Positions 43,159 to 55,400 of a stretch of 64,000 bases of DNA are shown one piece after another (position 1 is the first letter of the stretch; each line of letters begins with the position of its first letter). Position numbers and translations under genes: made by a program. The stretch comes from Cladorrhinum sp. PSN259. Lineage: Eukaryota; Ascomycota; Sordariomycetes; Sordariales; Podosporaceae. The notes below the pieces were generated by a model. That model was not told where the DNA came from, did not search any database, and saw only the letters and a list, made by a program, of their open reading frames with translations. Location: contig MU867067.1 in NCBI GenBank assembly GCA_033725935.1, positions 248,001-312,000 on the forward strand, read 5' to 3'.

Positions 43159-44048
43159 TGATGAGATTCGGATGACAAACGGAGTGGGTTGAGGGATTAT
43201 CCGGAGGAAGGAAGGAAGGAGGAGGAAGTGGGTGGCTGTTGGTTGGTGTTGAGCTGGTGAGATGGATGGAGTTGGGCGTTGTGGGGTTAAAGAACAACGA
43301 CGCCGACCCCCGTCGCCGCACTGACGAGCAAGCACCCGGGCGGGCGGGCATCAATAAAAGAATGGAGCCAGCAGGAAAAGGGGCGTGCCCCACTGGTGTT
43401 ATATTACTAGCCCTTCAATCTCATCTGATGCTGTTTTGCGTGTATTCCCCTTGACTTTAGTAAACGATGGGATTTTTTGAGAATCGCAAAGGAATGCGCA
43501 GATCACGGTTTGACAATCAATGACTTGTTCAAAGTCGCAACTGAGGGGCTGAATGAATGCGCCTTGAAAACATTACATTGGGCGGGATTGAAGATCATAG
43601 AGGGGTTATCGCAGCGTTGTGGCCAATGACATGCAGAGAATAACTGGAGATGAGCTCTGTGAACAGGGGCCACGCGCGCTAACGAGCAACGAACATCGAC
43701 CGCGCTAATCTCCCCCAGGACAGTCGGGGTGGGCGTTGCTTCTTCCAGGTTTCCATGGAAGCTTTCTTTGCTTGCCTGCTTGCTCCCTCCTCTCGAAGCG
43801 AGATCTCACTCTAAACTCTTTTGAACCTTCACGCCGGTAACCTAATTATATTTTCCCCTTGCAGCCTTCTTTTTCTGGCGTCTCTCTTGTGTTCTTTTTT
43901 GGGCGACACGAAACCCACCACCGCCTTTTTCTTACTCAGTTCAACCTTCTCTTAACTCCCCCTCTTCACCGTTAAGCTTCTTCGTCGTCCCCCCCCCCCC
44001 CCCTTTGAAGGAAGTCAGAGCAGCAGCAATTCGCATTCGAATTTTATA
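43159..44048. other. tRNA-Val upstream region and coronin promoter
   Basis: About 890 bp between the divergent tRNA and coronin genes. The part near coronin is pyrimidine-rich (about 43800-44003) and ends in a C15 run at 43989-44003. No ORF is supported. Confidence 0.5.
43989..44003. repeat. Homopolymer run of 15 C in coronin leader
   Basis: This pure C tract on the coding strand ends 45 bp before the coronin ATG and is probably inside the 5' UTR. Confidence 0.85.
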
Positions 44049-46204
44049 ATGGCTGGACGATTCGTACGCGCGTCGAAATATCGTAGGCGACCCCCCTCTC
44101 TCCTCGATTCACACCCCCCTTTAAAGAAGTAACCGACTAGACCGGCCGAGCCTGAAATACTGCCACAGTTGCTGGTCGTGTGCTCGAGTCACGATGGTGC
44201 TTTTTTGTCGCAATGGTTCCCCATAGCACATGGGACACACATATAAGTGGAAAATCAGCTTGCTGACCATCGTTATTTCTTCATGCTGCAGGACATGTCT
44301 TTGGAAAGCCCACAAAGAGGGAGTTTTGCTACGACAATCTGCACATCAGTCGCAATGCCTGGGATACCAATCTGCTAAAGGTCAACCCCGAGTACATATC
44401 GGTCAACTGGGAGTCAAGCGGCGGTGGCGCTTTTGCCGTCATTCCCGTCAATGAGCGCGGCAAGCTTCCTGACCAAATACCCTTGTTCCGTGGACACACT
44501 GCCGCTGTGCTGGACACAGACTGGAACCCCTTCAACGATCGCATCATCGCCTCCGCTTCCGACGACGGCAAAGTCTTTATCTGGGAGGTGCCCCAGGGCT
44601 TCACCCTCTATACTGATGCCGAAGAGCCCGCCGATGTCGCGCCCGTCAGCAAGCTTCAGGGCCATTCGAGAAAGGTCGGCCACGTCCTCTTCAACCCCGC
44701 TGCCGAGAATATTCTTGCCTCGTCGTCTGGCGACCAGACAATCAAGTTGTGGGATGTCACCACGGGTCAGGCAAGCTACACCCTCAAGCACCCCGAGATC
44801 GTGCAGAGCATGTCGTGGAGCGCCAATGGCGCCATGTTGGTGACGACTTGCAGAGACAAGAAGCTGCGCGTGTGGGATGTTCGCCAGGAATCGCCAGTGC
44901 ATGAGTTTGCGGGACACGAGGGCGCAAAGAACAGCCGTGCCGTTTGGATGGGCGAGCATAATCGTATTGCCACTACTGGTTTCTCAAAAATGAGCGAGAG
45001 ACAGATTGGTTTGTGGGAGCCTGGTCGCAAGGACCCGATCGGTGGTTTCACTTCGCTCGATTCCATCTCTGGTGTTTGCATGCCTTTCTGGGATGACGGC
45101 TCCAACTGCTTGTATCTTGCGGGCAAGGGGTAAGCATGGCCAATTTTCCGAAGTCGAGGTTCCTGAGGCTCACTGACATGATTTAGTGATGGTAATATTC
45201 GCTATTTCGAGTACCAAAACGACAAACTCGAGTTCCTGTCCGAGCACAAGTCGGCCGATCCTCAGCGCGGTATCGCTTTCGTACCTCGCCGCGGTATTAA
45301 CGTCCACGAGAATGAGGTGATGAGAGCTTACAAGACGGTCAACGATAGCTGGATTGAGCCCATCTCTTTCACCGTCCCTCGCCGCGCCGAGACTTTCCAG
45401 TCTGACATTTTCCCTCCCGCGCCTGGTATCAAGCCTGCCATGTCGGCCAGTGAATGGCTCGGCGGAAAGTCGGCTGTCCCCTCCAAGATTGACCTCGAGA
45501 GCATCTACGACGGCAATGGGCCCGTTGAGGTTGCTGCAGACTACAAACCTCCTGCTGCTATTCTCTCGTCTCCTCCCCCGGCAGCTGCTCCCGCCGCCGT
45601 TGCATCGCCAGCTCCTCAGCCCTCTCCCAAGAAGGAGCCTGCGCCTGCGCCTGCACCTGTTGCCGCTCGCTCTCCCCCTCGCGTTGCCGACCAAAAGAGC
45701 TCCATTTCGGCCATGGCCAACAAGTACCAAGATAATGAGGAGACCGCATCCGACGCTGGGTCTGATTCGACGTCAGGCTTCGAGGAGCGTGGGCCATCGG
45801 AAAAACAACTTAAGCGCCTCAGCAAACGCGCTAGCTACCCCAGACCGCTTCCGATCAACACCACCCCTCCCGGATCCAGATCCCCGGTTAGGACCCCCAG
45901 GCAATCCGTTATTATGGAGACACCAGTTCCTCCATCTGTTACCAAGGCTGTCTTTGACACGCTTCCCACGGTGGCTCCAGAGGGTGTTACGGTTGAGGTA
46001 TCATTGGAGCAGATCAAGCAGTTGCTTGTACAGCAGGCGGTTGTGATTACTTCTCAGACTGACAAGATTGCTGCCCAGACGCAGATTATCTCCAAGTTGG
46101 TTACTGATGTTGAGACATTGAAGAAGAAGGTTGGCGCTGGCTCACATGAGCAGAGTGAGCGGATCAGACAGTTGGAGCTTGAGTTGGAGGAGGCGAGATC
46201 TTGA
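44049..46204 (+). CDS. crn1: Coronin, actin-binding WD40 protein
   Basis: This F-actin and Arp2/3-binding protein of cortical actin patches has exons 44049-44082, 44292-45129 and 45187-46204, giving 629 aa. The first exon codes for only 11 codons (MAGRFVRASKY) and is followed by a 209-nt intron; the junction restores the coronin start SKYRHVFGKP. A seven-blade WD40 propeller covers about 30-350 (GHTAAVLDTDWNPFND, SGDQTIKLWDV, CRDKKLRVWDV, RQIGLWEPG). The coronin-specific extension follows (SADPQRGIAFVPRRGINVHENEVMRAYK, DIFPPAPG, W-containing EWLGG). A Pro/Ala-rich, then acidic and Ser-rich, unique region leads to a C-terminal coiled coil (about 560-629, VSLEQIKQLLVQQAVVI to the end). All hallmarks are present. 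It is convergent with the zeta-fold gene. Confidence 0.95.
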
Positions 46205-46779
46205 TAAAATAATGTTTAGAGGCTGGGTCCGATTGATTGATGGATTGGAAAGGAAGAAATGAAATTTCAAGTATAAGGAAACTCAAGACGGTGGGTATGG
46301 ATAAATTCACAACAAACTATTACAAGAAGTCATGGAGTCATGATTGGGAGATGTTTTCTTTTTCTTTTTAACGAGCGATGGAGTGGATAACCTTTTTATT
46401 TTTTTCCGTGGAAAGTCACGGTCTATAGCTGAAAGCTTTTTTTCTCTTTTCTTTTCCTTTATTTTTCACTTTTGACGATTTGAGAACCGGTCGGGAAAAA
46501 GTCTCTATAAAAGAAGGTTTTCAATATCTTCTTTACCTTTTTGTCGGGGAGGAGAAGAAAGTAGGGGAGGACGGAAGGAAGAAAGAAGTGGTGGTGGTTG
46601 GTTGCTGTTGATCTTTTATTTTTGAGGACAGCCGAAGAAAAAAGATACGGATACCCTTGATATTTGGTTTTTTTTTCTTTCTTGGTCTTGTTCGTCAATG
46701 ATTGATATATATTTATATATATTTTTTCTTGGTAGTTGAAATGTCTATAGATAATGTTTTTCTTCATTTGCTACTCTAT
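46205..46779. other. Convergent 3' region, coronin / zeta-fold gene
   Basis: About 575 bp of T-rich DNA between convergent stop codons; presumed 3' UTRs. No gene is seen. Confidence 0.5.
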
Positions 46780-48039
46780 CTAAACATCCTTTACAAACTT
46801 TTCGGCGTCAAATTCCTCTTCCAGTTCAGGCCATTCCTCTTCCTCCCCTCCGCCGCCTCCTCCTCCTCCTAACCCTCTAATTTGTTTTTCGATCTCTTCA
46901 AGTTCTACCTCTCCCATTTCTTTTAGGAGCTGTAAGTCTGCTTTTACTGTACTCCATTCGTCTTCGGTCAGTGCTCTCTTCCTTTCCCTGTTTAGTGCCT
47001 CTTGCGCCTTTCCTTTCTTCCGGCCACCATCATCACCTGCGCTGTTGTTACCTTTTACCGCCAGTTCGTATTCCCGTTGTTTTTTCGCAGTGGCCATATA
47101 CGCCACCTTTTTATTCCGCCTAAGCACGACGACCTTGTCAACGCCTGTTGCTCCTGCTGCTGCTGCTGCTGCACCCAAATTCTCATCAACAAACTTGACG
47201 CCCTCGACCACGCCCTCGCAGCTCTCGTCGTGCACTCTCTTGGGCGTCTTCCGCACGCCCAATCCCCACTTGGAACCGGACTCGGGGAGGCGCCTGTAGA
47301 ACCGCGTGAGGCAGCCCAGCCTCGAGACGCCGCTCGAGACGGCCAGCACGACGACCTTGACGGCGTAGCTGTGCTCCTTAAAGATTTTGACGAGGGAAAT
47401 GAAGTCGTCTGGATGCCGGCACGCCGATTCGAGCAGTACTGATTTCGAGTGCGCGGCGGCGTGGGCGCAGGAGAGCTTCAGCCAGTGCCGGGCGTCCGCC
47501 GAGGCGAGGGCCGAAGCGTAGGGCGGGGGGCAGGTTGAGAAGTGAGGGTGGTATGTCTTTAGCGTGTCCGCGATGAAGTGGAGAGGAGGACCACCACCAC
47601 CCCCCGCCGGAGAAGAAGAAGAAGAAGAAGAAGAAGAAGAATCAAAATGTTGGAGCAAGAGTGGGGCGAGGGAGGTCTTGCCGGCTCCTGTCTGGCCCAG
47701 GAGGATTATTGCCTGTGGTTTTTCAGAGCAAGGCTGAGATGAGGATAAGGAGGAGGAGGAGGGTGAGAGAAAAGGGGCGAGCTCGGTCGGCAGGATCTGG
47801 GAGGAAAAGATTTCTTGCCGGCGGGTAGGGGTGAGACGCCAGGAGGAGAGGAGGGTTTGGATGTCCTCTACTTTTAAGGCTTGTTGCTGTTGCTGTGAAG
47901 AGGATATTGGCGGTTGTGGCTGGTCGGTTGATGTTGTTGTGGTTACTGTTGTCGTCGATGTCTGTTCCGGTGATACTGCCTCCTTGGCGAGTGTTTCACC
48001 TGACAGCAAGTCTGCTTTCTCGGCTGATTCTGAGGCCAT
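46780..48039 (-). CDS. Zeta-toxin-fold P-loop kinase domain protein
   Basis: This putative P-loop small-molecule kinase has the zeta-toxin fold. Bacterial members phosphorylate UDP-N-acetylglucosamine; the role of fungal members is unknown. It is an intronless gene of 419 aa. The ATG at 48039 has a good context (AACATGG). A low-complexity N-terminus (Thr, Gln) precedes a Walker A motif GQTGAGKTS at residues 115-123. A Ser-run/Gly-run insert interrupts the fold, then come the zeta-like ADTLKTYHPHF strand, LLESACRHPDDFISLV, and KVVVLAVSSGVSRLGCLTRFYRRL. A lid-like Arg/Lys segment (KTPKRVHDESCEG) follows. A charged tail ends in Gly9 and acidic runs. There is no antitoxin-like neighbour. Assignment is by motif order and is not certain at the level of activity. 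Confidence 0.8.
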   Translation of the reverse strand: MASESAEKADLLSGETLAKEAVSPEQTSTTTVTTTTSTDQPQPPISSSQQQQQALKVEDIQTLLSSWRLTPTRRQEIFSSQILPTELAPFLSPSSSSLSSSQPCSEKPQAIILLGQTGAGKTSLAPLLLQHFDSSSSSSSSSSPAGGGGGPPLHFIADTLKTYHPHFSTCPPPYASALASADARHWLKLSCAHAAAHSKSVLLESACRHPDDFISLVKIFKEHSYAVKVVVLAVSSGVSRLGCLTRFYRRLPESGSKWGLGVRKTPKRVHDESCEGVVEGVKFVDENLGAAAAAAGATGVDKVVVLRRNKKVAYMATAKKQREYELAVKGNNSAGDDGGRKKGKAQEALNRERKRALTEDEWSTVKADLQLLKEMGEVELEEIEKQIRGLGGGGGGGGEEEEWPELEEEFDAEKFVKDV

Positions 48040-48723
48040 GTTGTAGTCTTCCCTCTTGATACTTGCTGGCCACACAGATTGGTTGAGTTGCGTGCTGTTC
48101 TATCCAGATGTCTCCAGATTCCCTGATGTTTGAGATGGTGGTACTCCTGAAATATCCTACGACAGAGATATTAGCTTCTCTTCTGAACTTGTTCTGAGAG
48201 CCTCACTTACAAAATTATCTGTTCTCGTTACCTATTCCCGTGTAACCTGTCTTTTATTCACTATATGCTCCATACCTGGCTCGTACTTATATATACCTTC
48301 AAAATCGCCACGAAGAAACTCTACTAACCCATTAACTACTTAGAGGCACAGATACGACCTTACGTAAACTACCCTACCCCCCGCGCGGGATGGATTGCTC
48401 ACTAGTATTCAACAGAGTGAGGGGTAAATAGACAGGACCGTTAAACATACATGCGGGTTCAAGAGGAAAGTCGACGTCAAATTTCAACAGAAAAAAACCA
48501 TGCTAGACTATTCATGGGTTCATAAAACCTATTACCCGAGAAGAATCTACGAACTTCTTGACTGCCAATCCCTTTTTTGATCTATGTCGCTGGAAAAGCA
48601 ACCCTCCTGAATAGACCATTTTGATACTCGAGAACACATGCCAAGCCAGCCCAATAAAATGCCTTTAAAAAAGATAAGCAATAACGAAAACCATATGTTT
48701 TACTTGTTTTACGCTCTCAAAAT
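48040..48723. other. Intergenic region, nip1 3' flank / zeta-fold gene promoter
   Basis: About 680 bp between two minus-strand genes. It has no ORF of note and no recognised RNA or repeat. Confidence 0.5.
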
Positions 48724-51435
48724 CTAACCGCGGACGGCAGCACCCAACGCGCCACCCGTGAACTGCGTACCGCCAGCCTGCCGTTGAGCATTACCACCAC
48801 CGCGCGCACCACCTCTGCCGCCCCGTGCACCGCCACCTCTCTGTCCACCTTGTCTGCCATCCTTCCTGCTGAAAGCATTGGCTGATCCCTGCGTCCTCTG
48901 CTCAAGCGTCCTCTCGTTCGTCTCGATGAGAGAGCTGGCCTTGTCTGAGAGAGCGAGAGCCAAGCTCTGGAGTCGACTAAGCTCGACACCCTTGCGGAAG
49001 ATAACAGTCTCGGTGACCTGGTCAAGAGCAGCGGCAAGCTCCTCGTGGCTAATCATCTTGCTGACAACAGCAGAGACCTTGGAAGAGTCAAGCTCGAACA
49101 TTGCGCTGAGCGTGGAAATGGCGAGGGTGTCGTAGAAGGGAGCATAGGTGAAGAGATAGGTCCTAAGACCCTCCTCTTGGATCTGCTTAGCGAGCATGGT
49201 CTTGATACCCTCGGCACCAGGCATGAGCTCCCAAATCTTGATGCTGTGGATGAAATGGGTAGCCTTCTTCCACTCGCCGGCAGCGAGAGCCTTGGAAGCC
49301 TGCATGACGTGGTCGCGGGTATTCTCGGGAGGTCCAGTGAAGATCTGGCGCTCATGGTACTCGAGCATACGGCGGTAGGTCTTGCTGATAACTCTCTTCT
49401 TGATATCGGGCGACGAGCCGGTCTGGGCCAAGAGCGGGATCTCGAGAAGCATGCTGCAGGTAAGGTAGACGCACTCGAGGAGCTCGAGGTTGATATGCAT
49501 GTGGAAGGGCAATTGCCGTTGCTTCTCGAGGCGCTCCTGCTCTGGGGAAACCTGGTTGAAACGCTGGATCATTACGCCCTGAGCGAGAAGCTCCTTCTGG
49601 CGACCGCTGCCACAGATCTCCTGGAGTGTGTTTTGCCCATCGTAGACAAGGCCCTTGCGGAAAGCGCAGAGACCGACCTGGACGAGAGTGCGGTTATAGA
49701 GGATCTGGGTTGCGATATCGAAGTTGGCGATGCTCTCCTGCAAATGCGAAGTGAGCATCATGTCGCGAGCCTTGTAGTACTCGTCGTGAAGCGCTAAGAA
49801 GTACACCTGGCTAAGCATGGCACGGGCTCGAATGATACCCTCGCTGTGCTCGAAGAGGTAGTTGCAGATGACGTTGACGAGTTGGTTGGCATCGCTGGAC
49901 TTGGCGCGGGGGGTGATCTCGGAATCGACATTGTCGGAAACCTGCTTCCATGCGTTCTCCTCAAGAATCTTGACAACTTGGGCGGGCTATTTCAGGTTAG
50001 TGCTGCGTTTTTGATACCGAGAAACGTATCAAATGACATACCTTGAAGTAAATGTGCTCCAGACGCCGTTGCATGATTCTGTTGAGACTCTCTTGGGGAA
50101 TCTCCAACGACGCATCCTTGCGGATGGTCTCATAGTACAGGAGACCCTGGATGATGATGTTGTAAAGGGAACCCTCATCAGTCAGCCTGTCAATGTACTC
50201 GGAGGTGTGGGGGTCGATGCTCTGGAGGGAACGGGTAAGTTCGTCGTCAAGGCGCTCGATGTAGGAAACGATGCTGCCGGCGATCTTGAGGTACTTGTCC
50301 TCAGGTCCAAGGGTAGGCTGCTTCTCATCATCATCCCACTCCTCAGCGTTCTCAAGAACAACGTGGTCCTTTTGGGTCTCGAGGATCTTGAGGAGAGCGG
50401 CCAGCTCCTTCTCGGCAGCCTTCCAGTGCTCGAGAGGCATGGTGTTGCCAGTGCCGGCACCGAGATCGAAGCGGGCAGAGACAAGAGACTGAAGAACACG
50501 AATCTGGAGGTAAGGAGTGTTGGCAACCTTGTTGAGTTGCTCCATAATTCTGATCTGCTCGCTTCTGTCGGTGTTCTTCTTGCCTCTTGACTCGAGGATA
50601 GTTCTGAGGTGCTTGAGAATGCTCTCTGGCGAGAAGGGGATAGCCTTGCCGCTCTTGCCGACCTGGGTGAACTCCTTGTCCTCCTCCTCTTGGGCAGCCT
50701 CATCGGTGACAAAGTTCTCCTGGAACCGAACCTTGGTGGGCTTGGGTGCAGGTACCACCTCCTCGTCCGACTCCATAAAGGCATCGCTGTCTTTCCTGAA
50801 AGCGTCAATCTGGCTCTGATAGTCCTTGTTATTCTTCTTGATGCGCTGCTTGACGGCGTTGAGACCACGGGCGTTGGTGGCATTCATCTTCTTGGGCGTG
50901 ACCTTTTGCTTGGCCAGCGTCTCGTTCATGAAATCCTCCAACTCGGCGATGCACTTGATATAGCTCCTGGGAGCCTTGTTGCCATCTTGCAGCTTGATGA
51001 CCTGACGGTTGAGCTTATCGAACTCTGGAGGCGTCGAGGTTAGCAGACAATGGCAGCAAAGAAACACAGAGGCAACAAACCATTTGCGATAGAACCCCAG
51101 TCGTTGATCTTTTGGCCGTTTTGGATAAGAGAAATGGTCGCCTCGAGTTCATCGTGTCTTTTGTCCTTGGCGCTTTTCACCTTGGTTGTGGCTTCGTCCT
51201 CGCTCGCCTCGCTCTCAGATGAGTCTTGCTCTAGCAAGAAACGACCCGCGCCCGTCTTGGCCGCACCGGGCTCCTCGTCGCTGGAGGAGGACTCATCCTC
51301 ATCCTCCTCTTCCTCCTCAGAAGACTCCTCCTGCTCCTCCTTCTCCTTCTCCTCCTCGGTGGAGTAAAGCTCCTCCTCGTCGGAACTGCTCTCGCTGGAG
51401 CTGTCGTCTCCCTGGGCGCGGAAGAAGCGAGACAT
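48724..51435 (-). CDS. nip1: Translation initiation factor eIF3 subunit c (Nip1)
   Basis: This core eIF3 subunit links eIF1, eIF5 and the 40S subunit during start-codon selection. Exons are 51435-51081, 51024-50042 and 49986-48724, giving 866 aa. The ATG (MSRFFRAQGDDSS) begins the usual conserved N-terminus, followed by long Ser/Glu/Asp acidic runs (about 12-60). The region then has family blocks LNRQVIKLQDG, FMNETLAKQKVTPKKMNATNARGLNAVKQRI and EYIDRLTDEGSLYNIIIQGLLYYE. A PCI domain fills roughly 600-800, ending SAVVSKMISHEELAAALDQ. An RGG-rich tail (GGQRGGGARGGRGG) closes the protein. Intron 1 uses a slightly unusual GTTTGT donor with a GCTAAC branch point. It is divergent from prp8, sharing about 1 kb upstream. 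Confidence 0.96.
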
Positions 51436-52488
51436 GGTCACGGCGGATCGGGCGGCTGTCCTCTGTGATTATTGTTCCCTGGGGTTCGATGACGATGAGG
51501 ATTAGTTGGTATGCACAAGGGCAGTCGTTGGGGGGTCGCTGGCGATGTGGATGCGCAGCAAAATCTGAGGAGTGGAGGGGCTGGCTCGGTTGGGATAATT
51601 ATTTTTCAGTGAATGGTGATTTTCTGGTGGGGGCAGATTTTGGGGCTAGCGGGGCCAATCAGGGGACTGGAGCGGCCTCTGACAGGACTGGCAAACTGCA
51701 AGCAACGGGCCCCCGGAGTTTTAACTTTTGCAAAGACAAGCGCTGCCTACTTACCAAGTCCAAGTAAAAAGGTCAAGTCCTTGCACGGCCGCCGGAATCG
51801 TTCAAAGAAGTGGATTGTTCCCGGGTAAAATTATTGTTGAAAGAAGCTCGAAAGTCTGTTGCAGGTGGGGCAGTGACAACAGTTTGAGTCACTCTTTCCC
51901 AGTCTCACACACTTTACTTCTCAATGATTATCAGGTGATAGGGCACGTGAACCCCACCCTCCCCCGCCGCGGCTGTAGTAATTTACAATTGCTGCATCGG
52001 GGCCTATTGAACAAACGGGGTATTTGTCACTAGGAGGTAGGACCCACCTAAGGGAAAGAGAGCGCGCTAGCGAGCCAGCAGTTTCGCGCGCCTGGGACGT
52101 CCTCGCCTGTCGCGAGAGCTGATTTGGCTCCAATTTGAGATTTTCTGGATCAAGGCGACAGCCAGTTTTTGGCTTCACCAACACACCCATCACACCACAT
52201 ACGATCATTGTTGCGATTTGCTGCGGGATCGTCGTCATAGTCCGTAATTTCGGATTCATGGACTTTATCTGACGATACTCCCTGTTTGTGAAGCCGGCAT
52301 CTGCACATTCGATCAGATAAATTCGCCTTTGACCAGTGACAAGTTGCCATCACCAACCACGCACTCCACAACGAATTGCGCCAACCAGGCGAGCCCCCAT
52401 CATCCAGAGCTGAAGATCATCTGAGCTCCTCATCTGTCGACACTTGAAAGTCGCGACAACCGGGTCATACAAATCCTAGAATCTCAAC
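51436..52488. other. Divergent promoter region, nip1 / prp8
   Basis: These 1,053 bp separate two highly conserved housekeeping genes and must carry both promoters. No TATA box is obvious near either start. No ORF or RNA gene is supported. Confidence 0.5.
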
Positions 52489-55400
52489 ATGTCGCTCCCA
52501 CCACCACCTCCTCCCGGCTGGGGTCCTCCTCCTCCTCCCCCTCCGCCGCCTCCTCCGCCGGGCCCTCCGTCATCTCTCCCACCACCGCCTGCCATCCCAG
52601 CGCCGCCTCCGCCAGGATACCTACCTCCATCAAACCCCCAGGTCGCCAAGTTCGCACAAAAGAAGAAGGAATGGCTCCGCGATCAACGCGCTCGATTTGG
52701 AGAGAAGAGGAAGGGTGGCTTCGTGGAAACGCAAAAGGCCGACATGCCGCCTGAGCATTTGCGCAAGATCGTAAAGGATATTGGCGATGTGTCTCAGAAG
52801 AAATACACGAACGACAAGCGCAGCTATCTCGGTGCGCTCAAATTCATGCCGCATGCGGTTTTGAAGCTGTTAGAGAACATGCCCATGCCCTGGGAATCGG
52901 CTAGGGAAGTCAAGGTCCTTTATCACGTCAACGGTTGCTTGACCCTCGTCAACGAGATTCCTCGCGTCATCGAGCCCGTTTTCTTCGCACAATGGGCTAC
53001 CATGTGGACTACGATGCGTAAGGAGAAGAGCGACCGAAGGCTGTTCAAGCGCATGCGATTCCCACCCTTTGATGACGAGGAACCTCCGCTATCTTGGTCA
53101 GAAAATATTGAGGATGTCGAGCCATTGGAACCAATTCAGATGGAACTCGACGAAGATGAGGAGGCGGCTGTTTACGAATGGTTCTACGACCACCAGCCAC
53201 TCCTTGATACATCCCACGTCAACGGCCCAAGTTACAAGAAATGGAACCTCACTCTACCACAAATGGCGAGTCTGTACCGTCTGAGCAGACCACTCGTCTC
53301 TGAAGTGGTTGACGACAACTACTTTTACCTTTTCGAGCTGAAGAGTTTTCTCACGGCAAAGGCGCTGAACGTTGCACTGCCGGGCGGTCCTCGGTTTGAG
53401 CCTCTGTATAAAGACATCGATCCAAACGATGAGGATTTTGGCGAGTTCAATGCTATGGACCGCATTATTTTCCGAAATCCCATCCGAACTGAGTGCCGAG
53501 TGTCATTCCCCTATCTTTACAATGCGCTGCCACGGAGCGTACATCTTTCTTGGCACTCTCATCCCCAGATTGTTTACTCAAGAACTGAGGATCAGAATCT
53601 CCCTGCCTTCTACTTCGACACGAGCATCAATCCCATTTCCTCCCGAGCAGTTGCACCAAAAAATCTTACCGTCAGCCACGAGGATGAGATCTTTGGAGAG
53701 GGCAATATCGAAGAACCGGAGGAGGAGGCATTTGAGCTGCCAGCCGGTGTGGAGCCGTTCTTTGATGATGAAGACCTATATACTGAGGACACCGCATCTG
53801 CAATTGAATTGTGGTGGGCGCCATATCCATTTGATCGCCGCTCTGGTCGCATGATACGCGCTCAAGATGTCCCATTGATCAAGCACTGGTATCTTGAGCA
53901 CTGCCCGCCAAAACAACCCGTCAAGGTCCGGGTTTCATATCAGAAGCTCCTAAAAACGTATGTTCTGAATGAGTTGCATAAGAAGAAGCCCAAGGCTCTG
54001 CAGAGACAAAACTTGCTCAAGTCTCTGAAGCAGACCAAGTTCTTCCAGCAGACGACCATTGACTGGGTTGAGGCTGGCCTTCAAGTATGCCGACAGGGCT
54101 TCAACATGCTTAACCTCTTGATCCACCGCAAGAACCTCACCTACCTTCATCTCGATTACAACTTTAACTTGAAGCCCGTCAAAACATTGACAACCAAGGA
54201 ACGTAAAAAGTCGAGATTTGGAAATGCTTTCCATTTGATGAGAGAAATTCTGCGTCTCACCAAGCTTCTTGTCGACGCCCAGGTGCAATATCGTCTGGGA
54301 AACATCGATGCCTTCCAACTTGCCGATGGTATCCTGTATGCATTCAACCATGTCGGTCAGCTGACGGGTATGTACCGGTATAAATACAAGCTTATGCATC
54401 AGATCCGCTCCTGCAAAGATTTGAAGCATCTGATTTACTATCGGTTCAACGCTGGTCCTGTTGGAAAAGGCCCCGGTTGCGGCTTCTGGGCTCCTGCTTG
54501 GAGAGTGTGGCTTTTCTTCATGCGTGGTATCATTCCTCTGCTGGAGAGATGGCTTGGGAATCTTCTTTCTCGCCAGTTTGAAGGCCGTCACAGCAAGGGA
54601 GTTGCAAAGACAGTCACGAAGCAGCGTGTTGAGTCTCACTTCGATTTGGAGCTTCGTGCCTCGGTCATGGCTGACCTTATGGACATGATGCCAGAAGGAA
54701 TCAAGCAGAACAAGGTCAATACCGTTCTGCAGCATCTTTCGGAAGCTTGGAGATGCTGGAAGAGTAACATACCCTGGAAGGTTCCTGGGTTGCCTGCCGC
54801 TATTGAGAACATTATCCTACGATATGTCAAGTCCAAGGCAGACTGGTGGGTCTCTGTTGCCCATTATAACCGGGAGCGTATCAGAAGAGGCGCAACTGTC
54901 GACAAGACAGTGGCCAAGAAGAACGTTGGTCGTCTGACTCGTTTGTGGCTCAAGGCTGAGCAGGAGAGACAGCATAACCACATGAAGGACGGCCCATACG
55001 TTTCTTCCGAGGAAGCTGTGGCCATCTACACTACCACTGTGCACTGGTTGGAGTCTCGCAAGTTCTCGCCTATTCCTTTCCCCAGCGTCTCTTACAAGCA
55101 TGATACGAAAATTCTTATCCTCGCGCTTGAGCGTCTCCGGGAGGCATACTCGACCAAGGGCAGGCTTAACCAGAGTCAGAGAGAGGAATTGGCCCTGATT
55201 GAGCAGGCCTACGACAGTCCTGGTACAACTCTGGAGCGTATCAAGCGCTTCCTGCTCACTCAGCGTGCCTTCAAGGAGGTTGGAATCGACATGAACGACA
55301 ACTACAGCACAATCAACCCTGTATATGATATTGAGCCTATCGAAAAAATCAGCGATGCATACCTTGACCAGTATCTTTGGTACCAGGCCGACCAGCGTCA

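Noticed and set aside
46780..48039. Bacterial toxin-antitoxin system by recent transfer
   Set aside because: There is no antitoxin partner, base composition matches neighbours, and zeta-fold domains are present in other fungi; a single-gene eukaryotic protein is the simpler reading.
49045..49797. 250-codon frame antisense to nip1
   Set aside because: It is a shadow of the eIF3c coding sequence, Leu/Glu-rich from reverse-complement codons.
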